In this document: piece after piece, positions 1-7,719 of the stretch
Layout: each line of letters starts with the position of its first letter
Position numbering within the stretch: the first letter of the stretch is position 1
Virus record (IMG/VR): IMGVR_UViG_3300027839_000007
Location: 21,546 to 85,545 of that record
From: a virus
Length of the DNA stretch: 64,000 bases
Reading direction: 5' to 3' (one strand)
Notes under the pieces: model-generated
What the model saw: only the letters and a program-made list of their open reading frames with translations
The model's database searches: none
Told to the model about the DNA's origin: nothing
Made by a program: the position numbers and the translations under genes

Positions 1-7
1 GCCGATG

Positions 8-161
8 GCGTGCAACCATCCAACGCGCGAGTACCACGAGTATCGTGTGTAACCAGAGTCACGGAGAGTATCATGTCATTGGCGTGCAACCAGCGTCTGA
101 GCGAGTTCCACTTGTTGAGCGTGCAACCATATTAATCGCTAGTAACAAACCTACGGCGTGC
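8..161. repeat. 37-bp-period direct repeat array
   Basis: The 11-mer GCGTGCAACCA occurs exactly at 8-18, 82-92 and 119-129, and with two C-to-T changes at 45-55. A truncated copy (GCGTGC) starts at 156. The starts are exactly 37 bp apart. A second block, AGT then A/T, any base, CA, sits at unit positions 23-29 in all four full units, while the rest of each unit is variable. As 37 is not a multiple of three, this is not a coding repeat. It may continue to the left of the window. A protein-binding or origin-like array is an inference. Confidence 0.75.
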
Positions 162-181
162 GGTATTTTTTTGGAGACGTC

Positions 182-865
182 ATGGACGATGACAAACCCC
201 GTGTTCCCTACAGGGAAGGTCGGCAGGACGCCGACTCCGTTGATGGAGATAGTAGGCCGTTCAAGGCACTGTCGCTGCCCGCCACAGCTACCTTGAATGA
301 TCTGGCCAACGAATACGTTTTCTTCAATCACGGGGCGCTTTTCACCTACGGAGAAATGCGGGTTGATCCGGCCCAGGAGTACTGTGTTGAGAACAAGTGC
401 GAGGTGCAGTTACTCGTGACGCCCAAGCCCGTGTTCAGGGGCGTATCCAACGGTAAGAAGGATTCCCAGCACTGGGATCATTCGTTACTGGCGGTGCCAA
501 CTGATCATTGGCTGGGTATTTCGCGCATGCTCATCGAGTCCGGCATCCTGGACCTGGCCAACCAGAAGTTCCACAAGGCGTACTACAAGCCGGTAAAAAT
601 TGTTGACTGGATTTCAGTTGAGCAGCACACGGCCATGGATGCATGGCCCACGTTGCGCGTGGCCCTGTTCGGCCTCGACGGAAACAAGCAGTTCATCAAG
701 GTCACGGATTCAGATATAGGTGGTGCTGATAAGAAGCCGTCAGCGCCCAGGCTTGTCATACGCCCCCCTAACCCCGAGGCGGTATCGTTTGCAGACGCCA
801 TCTTCGGTGATCACCCACGTCCATATGACGTGATCGACCCCAAGCGAAACGGGAGACACTCGTGA
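182..865 (+). CDS. Hypothetical protein, 227 aa
   Basis: Unknown function. The start at 182 is chosen because GGAG lies 5 bases upstream (173-176); an in-frame ATG at 158 has no such site. The protein opens with a charged, probably disordered stretch of about 30 residues, then a mixed alpha/beta body rich in aromatic residues, and ends in a basic tail. No signal peptide or membrane segment is visible. The stop overlaps the next start (GTGA), so it is probably translationally coupled to the following two genes. Confidence 0.8.
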   Translation: MDDDKPRVPYREGRQDADSVDGDSRPFKALSLPATATLNDLANEYVFFNHGALFTYGEMRVDPAQEYCVENKCEVQLLVTPKPVFRGVSNGKKDSQHWDHSLLAVPTDHWLGISRMLIESGILDLANQKFHKAYYKPVKIVDWISVEQHTAMDAWPTLRVALFGLDGNKQFIKVTDSDIGGADKKPSAPRLVIRPPNPEAVSFADAIFGDHPRPYDVIDPKRNGRHS

Positions 866-1122
866 AAATCAAGCTACAGCTACCAGCAGACGCGAAGATC
901 ACCTACGACGCAGCCACACGTGAGTTGTTAGTCATCCCCTTTTTCACGAAGATAGCGGGCAACCAGCCATTCGGGTATGTGCAGGTACTCGGTGATGGTG
1001 GAGCTGAGCAGCGCGCCGTCTTGCAGGTGAGCGGGAAGACCGGCAAGCCGAGCTGCTGGGCAACCAAGGAGCGGCGGGTGCAGACGAAGTTCGACTCGAT
1101 CAGAAAGAGTGAAGTCACATGA
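862..1122 (+). CDS. Hypothetical protein, 86 aa
   Basis: Unknown function. It starts with GTG overlapping the upstream stop by 4 bases and itself overlaps the next gene by 4 bases, so the three genes form a tight unit. The N-terminal half is alternating hydrophobic and looks like a small beta domain; the C-terminus is basic. No recognisable catalytic motif. Confidence 0.75.
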   Translation: MKIKLQLPADAKITYDAATRELLVIPFFTKIAGNQPFGYVQVLGDGGAEQRAVLQVSGKTGKPSCWATKERRVQTKFDSIRKSEVT

Positions 1123-1379
1123 TTGCCACGGTCCACACCAAAACGTTCCAAGAGATTCGCTACATGAAACGGGCGCCGGGGGCGGAGCCTGATTCGTGGG
1201 AGCACATGAGTAGTACTGACTCTGTCGATGACCAGGTTAATCGCTGGATCGCCGATACGGGAGCAGTGATTGATAACATCTCTGCGCCTGGTATCAGTCA
1301 ACTTTGGTGTGATGAGGGGATGACGGTGAAGTGTATCGTTATCGCTTTCGTGATTATGTATTACAACTCCGGGAGATAG
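1119..1379 (+). CDS. Conserved-type phage hypothetical protein, 86 aa
   Basis: Unknown function. The layout (polar N-terminal half, a segment DDQVNRWIADTG near residues 37-48, then a hydrophobic C-terminal strand with MTVKCIVIAFVIMYY) resembles small uncharacterised proteins I know from tailed phages, probably an alpha/beta fold. The ATG overlaps the previous stop (ATGA). The family resemblance is from memory and unproven. Confidence 0.75.
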   Translation: MIATVHTKTFQEIRYMKRAPGAEPDSWEHMSSTDSVDDQVNRWIADTGAVIDNISAPGISQLWCDEGMTVKCIVIAFVIMYYNSGR

Positions 1380-1381
1380 TC

Positions 1382-1765
1382 ATGTCGGAGCAGGACACAC
1401 AACAGCAAGATCAGTACCATCTCACCGTGGTTCCCGACACCGGGGAGGTCGTGGTCGAGACTTACGACGACGTGGCAGAGCTGGTGTCACGACTCGTTGC
1501 ACTTAGCCACCAATCTGTCACCGTCAGCATTTTTCAGGGTCGGCGTCTCTTCACCACGAAGGGCAGCCCGCGTTACCTCAAGATTGATGAGGAGTATCAC
1601 CCACTGTTCGAGGAAGTAGTTCCGGAGGCACTGGAGCTGGACAGCGGGGGATACCTGGGCGACGCGCGGCTTCCGATGATTGGTGTTGGCTACGACTCGA
1701 CAGAGAAAGCTGCTGAGGAAGAGGACGCACCGGCCGAAGAAGATGAGTACCCAGCGGAAGCCTAA
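1382..1765 (+). CDS. Hypothetical protein with acidic tail, 127 aa
   Basis: Unknown function. ATG at 1382 follows the previous stop by two bases and has GGGAG at 1371-1375. An in-frame ATG at 1331 would overlap the preceding gene by nearly 50 bases and is not preferred. The N-terminal 10 residues are Gln-rich, the middle is a compact mixed domain, and the last 25 residues are very acidic (Glu/Asp/Ala). Last gene before a long gene-free stretch. Confidence 0.75.
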   Translation: MSEQDTQQQDQYHLTVVPDTGEVVVETYDDVAELVSRLVALSHQSVTVSIFQGRRLFTTKGSPRYLKIDEEYHPLFEEVVPEALELDSGGYLGDARLPMIGVGYDSTEKAAEEEDAPAEEDEYPAEA

Positions 1766-2030
1766 ATAGCGGCCGAAAACCGGTCATAATTCCTTGAGGC
1801 TCCCTAGCTTGCGTATGCGTTTACGCGAGCGTCTTCGCGCCGATGATCCTGCGAGCCCGCGCGGAAACCGTTCCGTGTGGGCTCTTATGCAAACTACCCC
1901 GCTCGCTGGCGGGTTGATGGTCTCAGAACATGCCCTAGTTCTGATGACTAATACAGCTGCTGAGGGCATAGATGGATGGCCGTATGGTGCGGCCACGAGA
2001 AGTCTTTTACGAAGAAGAGAGGTACGAGAG
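1766..2030 (+). ncRNA. Gene-free stretch with RNA-like hairpins
   Basis: About 265 bases with no convincing gene. A 14-bp stem at 1853-1884 (arms GAGCCCGCGCGGAA and TTCCGTGTGGGCTC) includes two G-U pairs, which favours RNA over DNA pairing. Other stems are CCCGC/GCGGG near 1900, TCAGAAC/GTTCTGA around 1922-1943, competing GCCCT/AGGGC around 1933-1967, and GGCCG/CGGCC at 1978-1994. It lies directly upstream of the ribosome-binding site of the 2031 gene, so it may be a structured 5' leader or a small RNA. No T-tract follows the main stem, so it does not look like a simple terminator. It fits no RNA family I can name. Confidence 0.35.
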
Positions 2031-3530
2031 ATGAAGCTCCAACAGCAGCACAAGAACATGATGACACGGGACCGCGCTCCGGGGGAATTTCTCCTAGCGG
2101 CGGTGGTCCCAGTGCGGCCCAACGCGTCGCACGTCACAAACACTCCGTGGCCGTGCCCGCGGACCACCGACTATTCGTGGATGTCCCTCTTCCACGATCT
2201 CTTCCCTAAGGACGGCGCGGCGTCTGGGAAGGCTGAAGGGTCACGACTGGGGATGGCTTTCAACATCCACAAGGGTGGGTTGAGCCGCCAGGGCCGTTTC
2301 ACCTGGGGAGGTCCTAACTCGTTGACTCCGGTCAACAAGGACGCTTCACTCATCGCGACGGCGAAGGGTGAGCACTTTCACATGGCGCTTGGCAACACCA
2401 GCGCCATGGTGACCGCGATCGCGATGGACAAGGAGATCGGGGACGCTGTTCGCAAGAAGCGCGTCCTCGATGCTGCGCCCAAGCTCCCTGTCGTCCTGCT
2501 CGGGTTCGAGCGGGCGGACGGGGAGAAGAAGGCCGGGCTCTCCGAGATCGGTGGTCCAACCCTGTTACCGGACCTCCCGGTGACCGACTTGGCGGACTTC
2601 AAGCAACTGGGTAATTACGCAACCCAGCTGCTGAACCGACACAGCCTGTACGACGTGGGCTGGTCGGATGAGGTCGAGGGCGGCATCCGCGTCCGGCTTG
2701 CAGGCAAAACCTGCGATCACGACGTGCCGCAGGCCTTGGTTAACATGGCTCCCGGCTTCTCGGTCGTCGAGGAGGAGTTCGTACTTCCGCCCGGGTTCGA
2801 ACTTTTGAAGCGGCACGCGGAGGACATCCCCTTCGATGTCGGCACCGTCCTTGAGGCGGGGCAGCTCATCGGTTATGCCAGCTCCTTCCCGGGTGCTGCT
2901 GAAGTCAGGGCACCTGCCTCGGGCACGATTGACTACATTGATGCTTCTAACGAAGCAAATGTGGTCGTCCCCCAAGGCCAGTACGCGACCTGGAAACAGA
3001 TCGCGGATGAGCTGACGGCGGAGGAGGTAGATTTCGTTCTTGACGCTGCCTGGGCACGGGCCTGGCAGGGCGGCAAGGAGTTCGGCATCAAGAAGGGCTC
3101 GGAGTACTGGCCGGAGACGATCAGGTGGATTGACGTCCGGCTGGTGAACTCCGAGTTGCTGAAGCCGACTACCTGGTCGATCGACTCCGACCTAATGGCC
3201 GCAATGTCCATTGAGAAGGACCGGAAGGAACTCCGTCTTCTCACGGACTTCAGCGAGCTGCTGCTCCCCGGAGGCAGGATGCCGATCCAGGCCTTCGCGA
3301 TGATGGAGGCCAACCCGACGTCTTTGCTCTTCACGGACCCGTCGGGGAAGACCAGTCTCGACCTCCACTCGGTTCCTCCGAGTCGCTTGCCGTTCCGCAA
3401 CGTCTCGGTCGCGAGGGTGCGGGGTGAGCAGGCTAATCGGACCGTGTCCGAGAACCTGCAGGACGCGGCCAAGAAGAATCCCGCAGGGCTCTTCGGGGGA
3501 CTGACATCGACACCGACCGCGTCGAGCTGA
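2031..3530 (+). CDS. Large hypothetical protein with lipoyl-like segment, 499 aa
   Basis: Unknown function. The start at 2031 is preferred because GAGAGG lies about 10 bases upstream; the frame is open further left, but only through the hairpin-rich stretch. Around residues 276-305 there is a V-x-A-G-x-x-I-G ... V-R-A-P-A-S-G-T-I pattern typical of barrel-sandwich (biotinyl/lipoyl-like) folds, which also occur inside RNA polymerase large subunits. No signal peptide, no membrane helix. A virion or transcription-related role cannot be told apart from sequence alone. Confidence 0.75.
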   Translation: MKLQQQHKNMMTRDRAPGEFLLAAVVPVRPNASHVTNTPWPCPRTTDYSWMSLFHDLFPKDGAASGKAEGSRLGMAFNIHKGGLSRQGRFTWGGPNSLTPVNKDASLIATAKGEHFHMALGNTSAMVTAIAMDKEIGDAVRKKRVLDAAPKLPVVLLGFERADGEKKAGLSEIGGPTLLPDLPVTDLADFKQLGNYATQLLNRHSLYDVGWSDEVEGGIRVRLAGKTCDHDVPQALVNMAPGFSVVEEEFVLPPGFELLKRHAEDIPFDVGTVLEAGQLIGYASSFPGAAEVRAPASGTIDYIDASNEANVVVPQGQYATWKQIADELTAEEVDFVLDAAWARAWQGGKEFGIKKGSEYWPETIRWIDVRLVNSELLKPTTWSIDSDLMAAMSIEKDRKELRLLTDFSELLLPGGRMPIQAFAMMEANPTSLLFTDPSGKTSLDLHSVPPSRLPFRNVSVARVRGEQANRTVSENLQDAAKKNPAGLFGGLTSTPTASS

Positions 3531-3553
3531 CTCTGGACCAACCACTCGGGTGG

Positions 3554-3805
3554 TTGTTCAATTACGACACCGCCCCCGCACTCATTCCTGAGTGGCCAAC
3601 GGGGTCGGTGATGTGCCTTGTGCTTGTCGCCGCAGCTGGTGATGCTCTCAAGGTCATTGTCCCCCTCACCCAGGCCGCCATGCGTGATATGGCGGCAATC
3701 GGTGACAAGGAGGACAGCAAACTGTGGTTCCGAATTCCGCGGAAAACCCTGGCCCGCGTGGACCAGGGTATATCCGTGGAGGATTTTGAGAGGGATGCGA
3801 AATGA
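3554..3805 (+). CDS. Hypothetical protein with doubtful start, 83+ aa
   Basis: Unknown function. The only ordinary start in frame is TTG at 3554, but it has no well-placed ribosome-binding site. The frame is open upstream to 3437 and encodes a natural-looking DIDTDRVELTLDQPLGWL just before it. A run of Gs (3495-3499) sits 6 bases before an ATC at 3506. The true N-terminus could therefore be a rare ATC start or come from frameshifting out of the 2031 gene, which ends at 3530 in the 0 frame. The product is a compact mixed domain with no catalytic motif. Confidence 0.6.
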   Translation: MFNYDTAPALIPEWPTGSVMCLVLVAAAGDALKVIVPLTQAAMRDMAAIGDKEDSKLWFRIPRKTLARVDQGISVEDFERDAK

Positions 3806-4158
3806 AGTTTGGGATCTTTGCAGCGATGGTGATCTCGGTGATGTGCGCACAGGCGGATGCCTGTGACAAGTGCATTATCAAGGTCAAGAAGAATAAGCGG
3901 ACCTGCATCACGACCATCAAAGCTGGTCGTCTGCGGATCCCCGTTCTTGACCTGAGATGCGTCAGTCACAAGGCGGTTGACTTGACCGCTGATGTGGCCG
4001 AGGGCGCTGTTGGTGTGGTTGGCGGAGTCGTGCACGGCACGCACTCGCTGCTGCACCGCGTTCTCTTTCCCTGTTGCCGGTCGCACACCTATCGGCCTAG
4101 GTCGGAGGTGCACACACTGGTTCATTGGGAACCGTGCGATCTGCGCGGACTCAGGTAG
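3802..4158 (+). CDS. Exported Cys-containing protein, 118 aa
   Basis: Begins with a clear signal peptide (residues 1-20, hydrophobic core then ADA/C), so it is expected to leave the cytoplasm. The mature part has CDKC soon after the cleavage site, a strongly basic strand, a Gly/Val-rich hydrophobic stretch near residues 66-82, and a later CC pair, suggesting disulfides or metal binding. ATGA overlap with the previous gene. It is the last gene before a strong terminator. Function unknown. Confidence 0.75.
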   Translation: MKFGIFAAMVISVMCAQADACDKCIIKVKKNKRTCITTIKAGRLRIPVLDLRCVSHKAVDLTADVAEGAVGVVGGVVHGTHSLLHRVLFPCCRSHTYRPRSEVHTLVHWEPCDLRGLR

Positions 4159-4192
4159 CCTGCCGGGTAATTAGTAGGCGGACGAACCTACA

Positions 4193-4235
4193 CCAGCTCT
4201 CGGCCCTTCGGGGCCGGGGCTGGTTCTTTTTTTTT
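4193..4235 (+). terminator. Strong rho-independent terminator
   Basis: Stem with CCAGC outside and CGGCCC inside, tetraloop TTCG at 4207-4210, returning arm GGGCCG then GCTGG, followed by nine T at 4227-4235. This is the only textbook terminator I see in the window and it separates the left group of small genes from the portal region. Confidence 0.92.
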
Positions 4236-4306
4236 AGCTATCAGCGGAACTAGGAACTGCAAACTTCCTGGTGTACACTAGACTGTGCCAAACCGGAGGG
4301 AGTTAA

Positions 4307-4849
4307 ATGGAAGAAGCGACGACGGGTTTTCATCCGGAAAACACCAAGTTGGTGCTAGATCCGGATATGGACGGTAACAGTGCTGTTACACTGGAGGGCG
4401 GAGACCTGAGTGTTAAGACAGAATTGAGCGAGACACGTGAAACGCATGCGTTTGCTGTGTATGACGCAGTTACTGCAGGTCACACACCGGAGGAAGTGAG
4501 TACCGCAGTAGCCGAACCTGTTACGTCGGAGCCGCGGCCGTCACCGGCTAAAACTGAGCCAGTGCCTGATCCCGTGTGGGTTATTTTTGAAATTGAGGGC
4601 TTTGGGGAGCACCGTGCGCCTTACCATGCTGTGATTCGGAATGGCAGCAATCTTATACTCGTGTATGATATGGCTATTCCCGGAGGCCAGCGTTTCTTTC
4701 CCAGAGCTACGGAACACCCTGTCGGAATCCGTGTTGGTAACAGCAATACAGCGCTGATGGGGCACACGACGGGCATAGAGTTCATGGATGGTTCCCGTGA
4801 ATACTGCGTTATGCTAGTTGAGCAGGAAATCGAAATCGAAGACGAGTAA
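4307..4849 (+). CDS. Hypothetical protein with disordered N-terminus, 180 aa
   Basis: Unknown function. GGAGGG lies 7 bases upstream of the ATG. Residues 1-85 are polar, Thr/Glu/Pro-rich and probably disordered; residues 86-175 form a predicted beta-rich domain (many alternating hydrophobics, Gly turns), ending in an acidic tail. It is the first gene after the terminator; a weak -10-like TACACT is at 4274-4279 without a good -35. Confidence 0.75.
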   Translation: MEEATTGFHPENTKLVLDPDMDGNSAVTLEGGDLSVKTELSETRETHAFAVYDAVTAGHTPEEVSTAVAEPVTSEPRPSPAKTEPVPDPVWVIFEIEGFGEHRAPYHAVIRNGSNLILVYDMAIPGGQRFFPRATEHPVGIRVGNSNTALMGHTTGIEFMDGSREYCVMLVEQEIEIEDE

Positions 4850-4861
4850 GGAGTACTTGTG

Positions 4862-5098
4862 ATGATGGAGAAGCAAGGAGAAATTCGCCCGGAGCTTACG
4901 CCGCAAGAGGAATACGACGATGAAGGAGAAAAAATCGTTTATCCTCATGAGGTCACTGGAAATCTCGCGAACGACATGATGTATCCATGCGTCGCTTCGA
5001 AGACCGCTGCCGCGGATACTACCGAAGAGGGCATTGTCGAGCTTGAAGACCACGTGACAAAACGCGCCTCCGATGCGGTCAAGTCCGGATTGCAATAG
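4862..5098 (+). CDS. Hypothetical acidic small protein, 78 aa
   Basis: Unknown function. AAGGAG at 4848-4853 favours the ATG at 4862; a GTG at 4859 is also in frame. Very polar and acidic with no hydrophobic core, so probably disordered or a binding partner. It sits immediately before the portal-like gene and could be a small head-assembly factor, but that is position-based guesswork. Confidence 0.65.
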   Translation: MMEKQGEIRPELTPQEEYDDEGEKIVYPHEVTGNLANDMMYPCVASKTAAADTTEEGIVELEDHVTKRASDAVKSGLQ

Positions 5099-5128
5099 CG
5101 CCACTCTTAATCAAGGGATTGTAAAGCA

Positions 5129-7021
5129 ATGGCGGACGGCCTCTCATCCTTTTCTAACATGTCCAGTCCGAACGGACGCGGATCGGAGGGGTTTCCCGAC
5201 CCCTTCTGTGACGTTTCTTCGCTCTACATGCCGGATAGCATGGGTGATGCTCTCCGTTGGTGTGAATATATCTTCATGGCCAACGGTATGTATCGCCAGG
5301 CTTGCGACAGGATCGTTTCGTATTTCATCACGGAGATAGAGATACGCGGGGACGATAAGGATGAGAAGGACAAGTTCAAGTCATTTTTGGATGACACGCT
5401 GGGAGTTAAGAACTTGTTGCACACGGTAGGCATGGACTACCTGTGCTACGGTAACTCGTTCACCAGTATGCTTGTGCCCATCCGGCGCTACCTGTTTTGC
5501 CCCAAGTGCAAGATTGAGTTCCCGCTGCGCAAGATATTCAACGAGCCTGCATTCCAATTCAAGTGGTCGGGTTTCGCTTTTAATGCGCATTGTCCCAAGT
5601 GCAAGTACACCGGTGAGTGGAGGCACAATGATCGACGGTCCACCGAGGAGGAAGATCTCCGTGTACGGCGGTGGAGTGCGCATGATATGGAAATCCTTTG
5701 GGATCCACTCACTGATGATGCGAGCTATATCTGGAAGATCCCGGCTGAATACCGTCGGTTGATTACTGATGGCAACCTGTATCACCTTGAACGAGCAAAC
5801 TGGGAAATCATTGAGGCTGTCAAGAACCAGCAGGACCTCCGCTTCGACAACGACATTGTCTACCACATGAAGGAGAACGCACTCTCCGGTGTGCGTAATC
5901 GCGGATGGGGTATCAGCCGGGTGCTGTCCAACTTCCGCCAGGCGTGGTATGTCCAGGTATTACACAGGTACAACGAAGCCATTGCACTGGATTACGTGAT
6001 CCCGTTTCGGTTGATCACTCCCGCCGCGCGACCTGGTGCCGCGGGTGAGTTTAGTGATCCTGCGCTCAACGTGGATATGGGTGGTTTCGGCGCGCGTGTG
6101 CGTTCGATGCTCAAGCAGCGCAGGAAAGATCCCGCGGGGTGGCACACGCTGCCGTTCCCGGTGGAGTACCAGGCGCTGGGTGGCGATGCTACACAACTCG
6201 CACCGCAGGCGTTGATGGAGCAGGGTATGGATACCCTGCTGACATCAGTAGGTATTCCCGTTGAGTTGTATAAAGGATCACTGTCAGTCCAGGCAGCTCC
6301 CGCGGCGCTGCGCCTGTTTGAGTCCAGCTGGACCCACCTGGTGCATAACTTGAACAGGTTCCTACAGGACATCGTGGACAAGGTTGCTGAACTGATGTCA
6401 TGGGAGCCGGTCAAAGTGAACCTGGCCCGCGTGACTCACGCTGATGATCTTAACCGCCAGATGGCCAAGCTGCAGTTGATGATGGGTCAACAGGTCAGCC
6501 AGACCACCGGCCTCAAATCTGTTGGGCTCGATTTCGAGGAAGAGCAGAGGCGGAAGCTCGAAGAGGAGATGTTCATCGCCGAGGAAACTGCCACCATGCA
6601 GGAGCAGATGCAGCAGGCTGCGGCGATGGACGAGATAGCAGGTGGAGTGCCTCCTGCTGGCGGCATGATGGGCGGCGCTCCGGGTATGATGCCTCCTGGC
6701 GCACCTCCAGCTGCTGGCGGAGCCCCTCCGGGCGCGCCTCCTGCTGGTCCCGAGGGCGCGGCAGCGCAGCAGTTTGCGACCGCGCAGCCTACCCAGATGA
6801 ACAAGCCGACTACTCCGGAGGAAATGGTGGGACAGGCGCAGACCCTCGCGCAACAGATGATGTCACTACCATCATCGCAGCGGCGGTCTGAGCTTATCAC
6901 TCTCAAGAGAGTTGATCCCACCATGCATAGCCTTGTGACCAGTGCTATGGATGAGATTCGTCAACAAGCGCGCAGTATGGGGCAGCAGCAGATGCTTTCG
7001 CAGCAATATGGCCAGATGTAG
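5129..7021 (+). CDS. Portal-like protein with zinc-ribbon insertion, 630 aa
   Basis: Probable phage portal (dodecameric DNA-entry ring of the capsid). Evidence: length typical of portals, the early segment M-Y-R-Q-A-C-D-R-I-V (residues 54-63) like the opening helix of portals, a body of mixed helices ending with the conserved-style G-I-P-V-E-L near residue 376, and a long C-terminal helical region. Two CPKC pairs (C124, C127, C155, C158) form a treble-clef/zinc-ribbon-like insertion that ordinary portals lack. The C-terminal 150 residues are Met/Gly/Pro/Gln-rich, similar in flavour to other proteins in this window. The family call is by pattern, not alignment. Confidence 0.65.
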   Translation: MADGLSSFSNMSSPNGRGSEGFPDPFCDVSSLYMPDSMGDALRWCEYIFMANGMYRQACDRIVSYFITEIEIRGDDKDEKDKFKSFLDDTLGVKNLLHTVGMDYLCYGNSFTSMLVPIRRYLFCPKCKIEFPLRKIFNEPAFQFKWSGFAFNAHCPKCKYTGEWRHNDRRSTEEEDLRVRRWSAHDMEILWDPLTDDASYIWKIPAEYRRLITDGNLYHLERANWEIIEAVKNQQDLRFDNDIVYHMKENALSGVRNRGWGISRVLSNFRQAWYVQVLHRYNEAIALDYVIPFRLITPAARPGAAGEFSDPALNVDMGGFGARVRSMLKQRRKDPAGWHTLPFPVEYQALGGDATQLAPQALMEQGMDTLLTSVGIPVELYKGSLSVQAAPAALRLFESSWTHLVHNLNRFLQDIVDKVAELMSWEPVKVNLARVTHADDLNRQMAKLQLMMGQQVSQTTGLKSVGLDFEEEQRRKLEEEMFIAEETATMQEQMQQAAAMDEIAGGVPPAGGMMGGAPGMMPPGAPPAAGGAPPGAPPAGPEGAAAQQFATAQPTQMNKPTTPEEMVGQAQTLAQQMMSLPSSQRRSELITLKRVDPTMHSLVTSAMDEIRQQARSMGQQQMLSQQYGQM

Positions 7022-7023
7022 TT

Positions 7024-7713
7024 GTGAAAGATACCGGCCGCATGACCGACCTGTGCATGACACACAGCTTTGTGGACGATTTCCTTTTGATCGACCCGTT
7101 CGCGGCTAATTTTGCATTTGCCAGGATAGGTCCTCACGAGCTTGCGGTGTATTTCGGGAGCCGTTCTGCAAAGAACTCGGTGCGAACCCTGCGGCGCGCC
7201 ATAGAAGCGGACGTACCCGGATACCATCTGGGTATTCCGTGCTCATGTTGTAACCGTGAGTTACACGTGAAGCTCAAGTCAGTTTCCAGTACGCCCGAGT
7301 CGAGGATGACTTACAGCAATGTGCTGGCGGACGGAAACTACGAGCGTTTCAAGATAAAGTACTTCCCGGTCATGCACTACTTGACGTTGGTTGCGCCTTC
7401 TGAAAACGCTGACATACAGATACCTAAGGATATTGAGCTTGGCTGGGACTACCGCAATGTACTCAAGAAGATGCGGGAATCGGAAAAACCTATATTCGTG
7501 GCTGCCGGGCCGTTGTCATCAATACTGGTTTACGAGTACTGGACTAAGGCCGACGACCCGCAGACGGTTATTGATGTAGGCGCTGCCATCGATCCGTTCC
7601 TGTTCAACAGGAACACCAAGGAGTATCACGACGATAACTACCCAGCTTCGCAGCGCGTGTGTGAGTGGGAGCCGCCGCCCCTCCAGGACCTAGAGCCATT
7701 AACGTATATTTAG
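7024..7713 (+). CDS. GT-D-type glycosyltransferase-like protein, 229 aa
   Basis: Resembles the GT-D fold family (DUF1792). An N-terminal R-I-G-P-H-E (residues 34-39) corresponds to the R-x-G-x-x-E/DxE sugar-nucleotide motif, and near the end A-G-P-L-S-S-I-L-V-Y-E-Y (160-172) followed by V-I-D-V-G-A-A-I-D (182-190) matches the family's closing motif. CSCC at 73-76 is unusual. GTG start two bases after the portal stop. Probably glycosylates a phage or host surface component; the substrate is unknown. Confidence 0.55.
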   Translation: MKDTGRMTDLCMTHSFVDDFLLIDPFAANFAFARIGPHELAVYFGSRSAKNSVRTLRRAIEADVPGYHLGIPCSCCNRELHVKLKSVSSTPESRMTYSNVLADGNYERFKIKYFPVMHYLTLVAPSENADIQIPKDIELGWDYRNVLKKMRESEKPIFVAAGPLSSILVYEYWTKADDPQTVIDVGAAIDPFLFNRNTKEYHDDNYPASQRVCEWEPPPLQDLEPLTYI

Positions 7714-7719
7714 TTCGAT

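Noticed and set aside
8-161. CRISPR interpretation of the 37-bp repeats
   Set aside because: Conserved blocks are only 11 and about 7 bases, the remainder varies, and the unit is too short to hold repeat plus spacer; no cas gene is present.
164-172. T-run as a terminator
   Set aside because: No stable hairpin precedes it, and it lies directly before the Shine-Dalgarno of the first gene.
2933-3850. Minus-strand frame of 305 codons
   Set aside because: Overlaps three well-spaced + strand genes and has no natural protein pattern.
4274-4279. TACACT as a -10 box for the 4307 gene
   Set aside because: No -35 at a usable distance and no extended -10; kept only as a remark.
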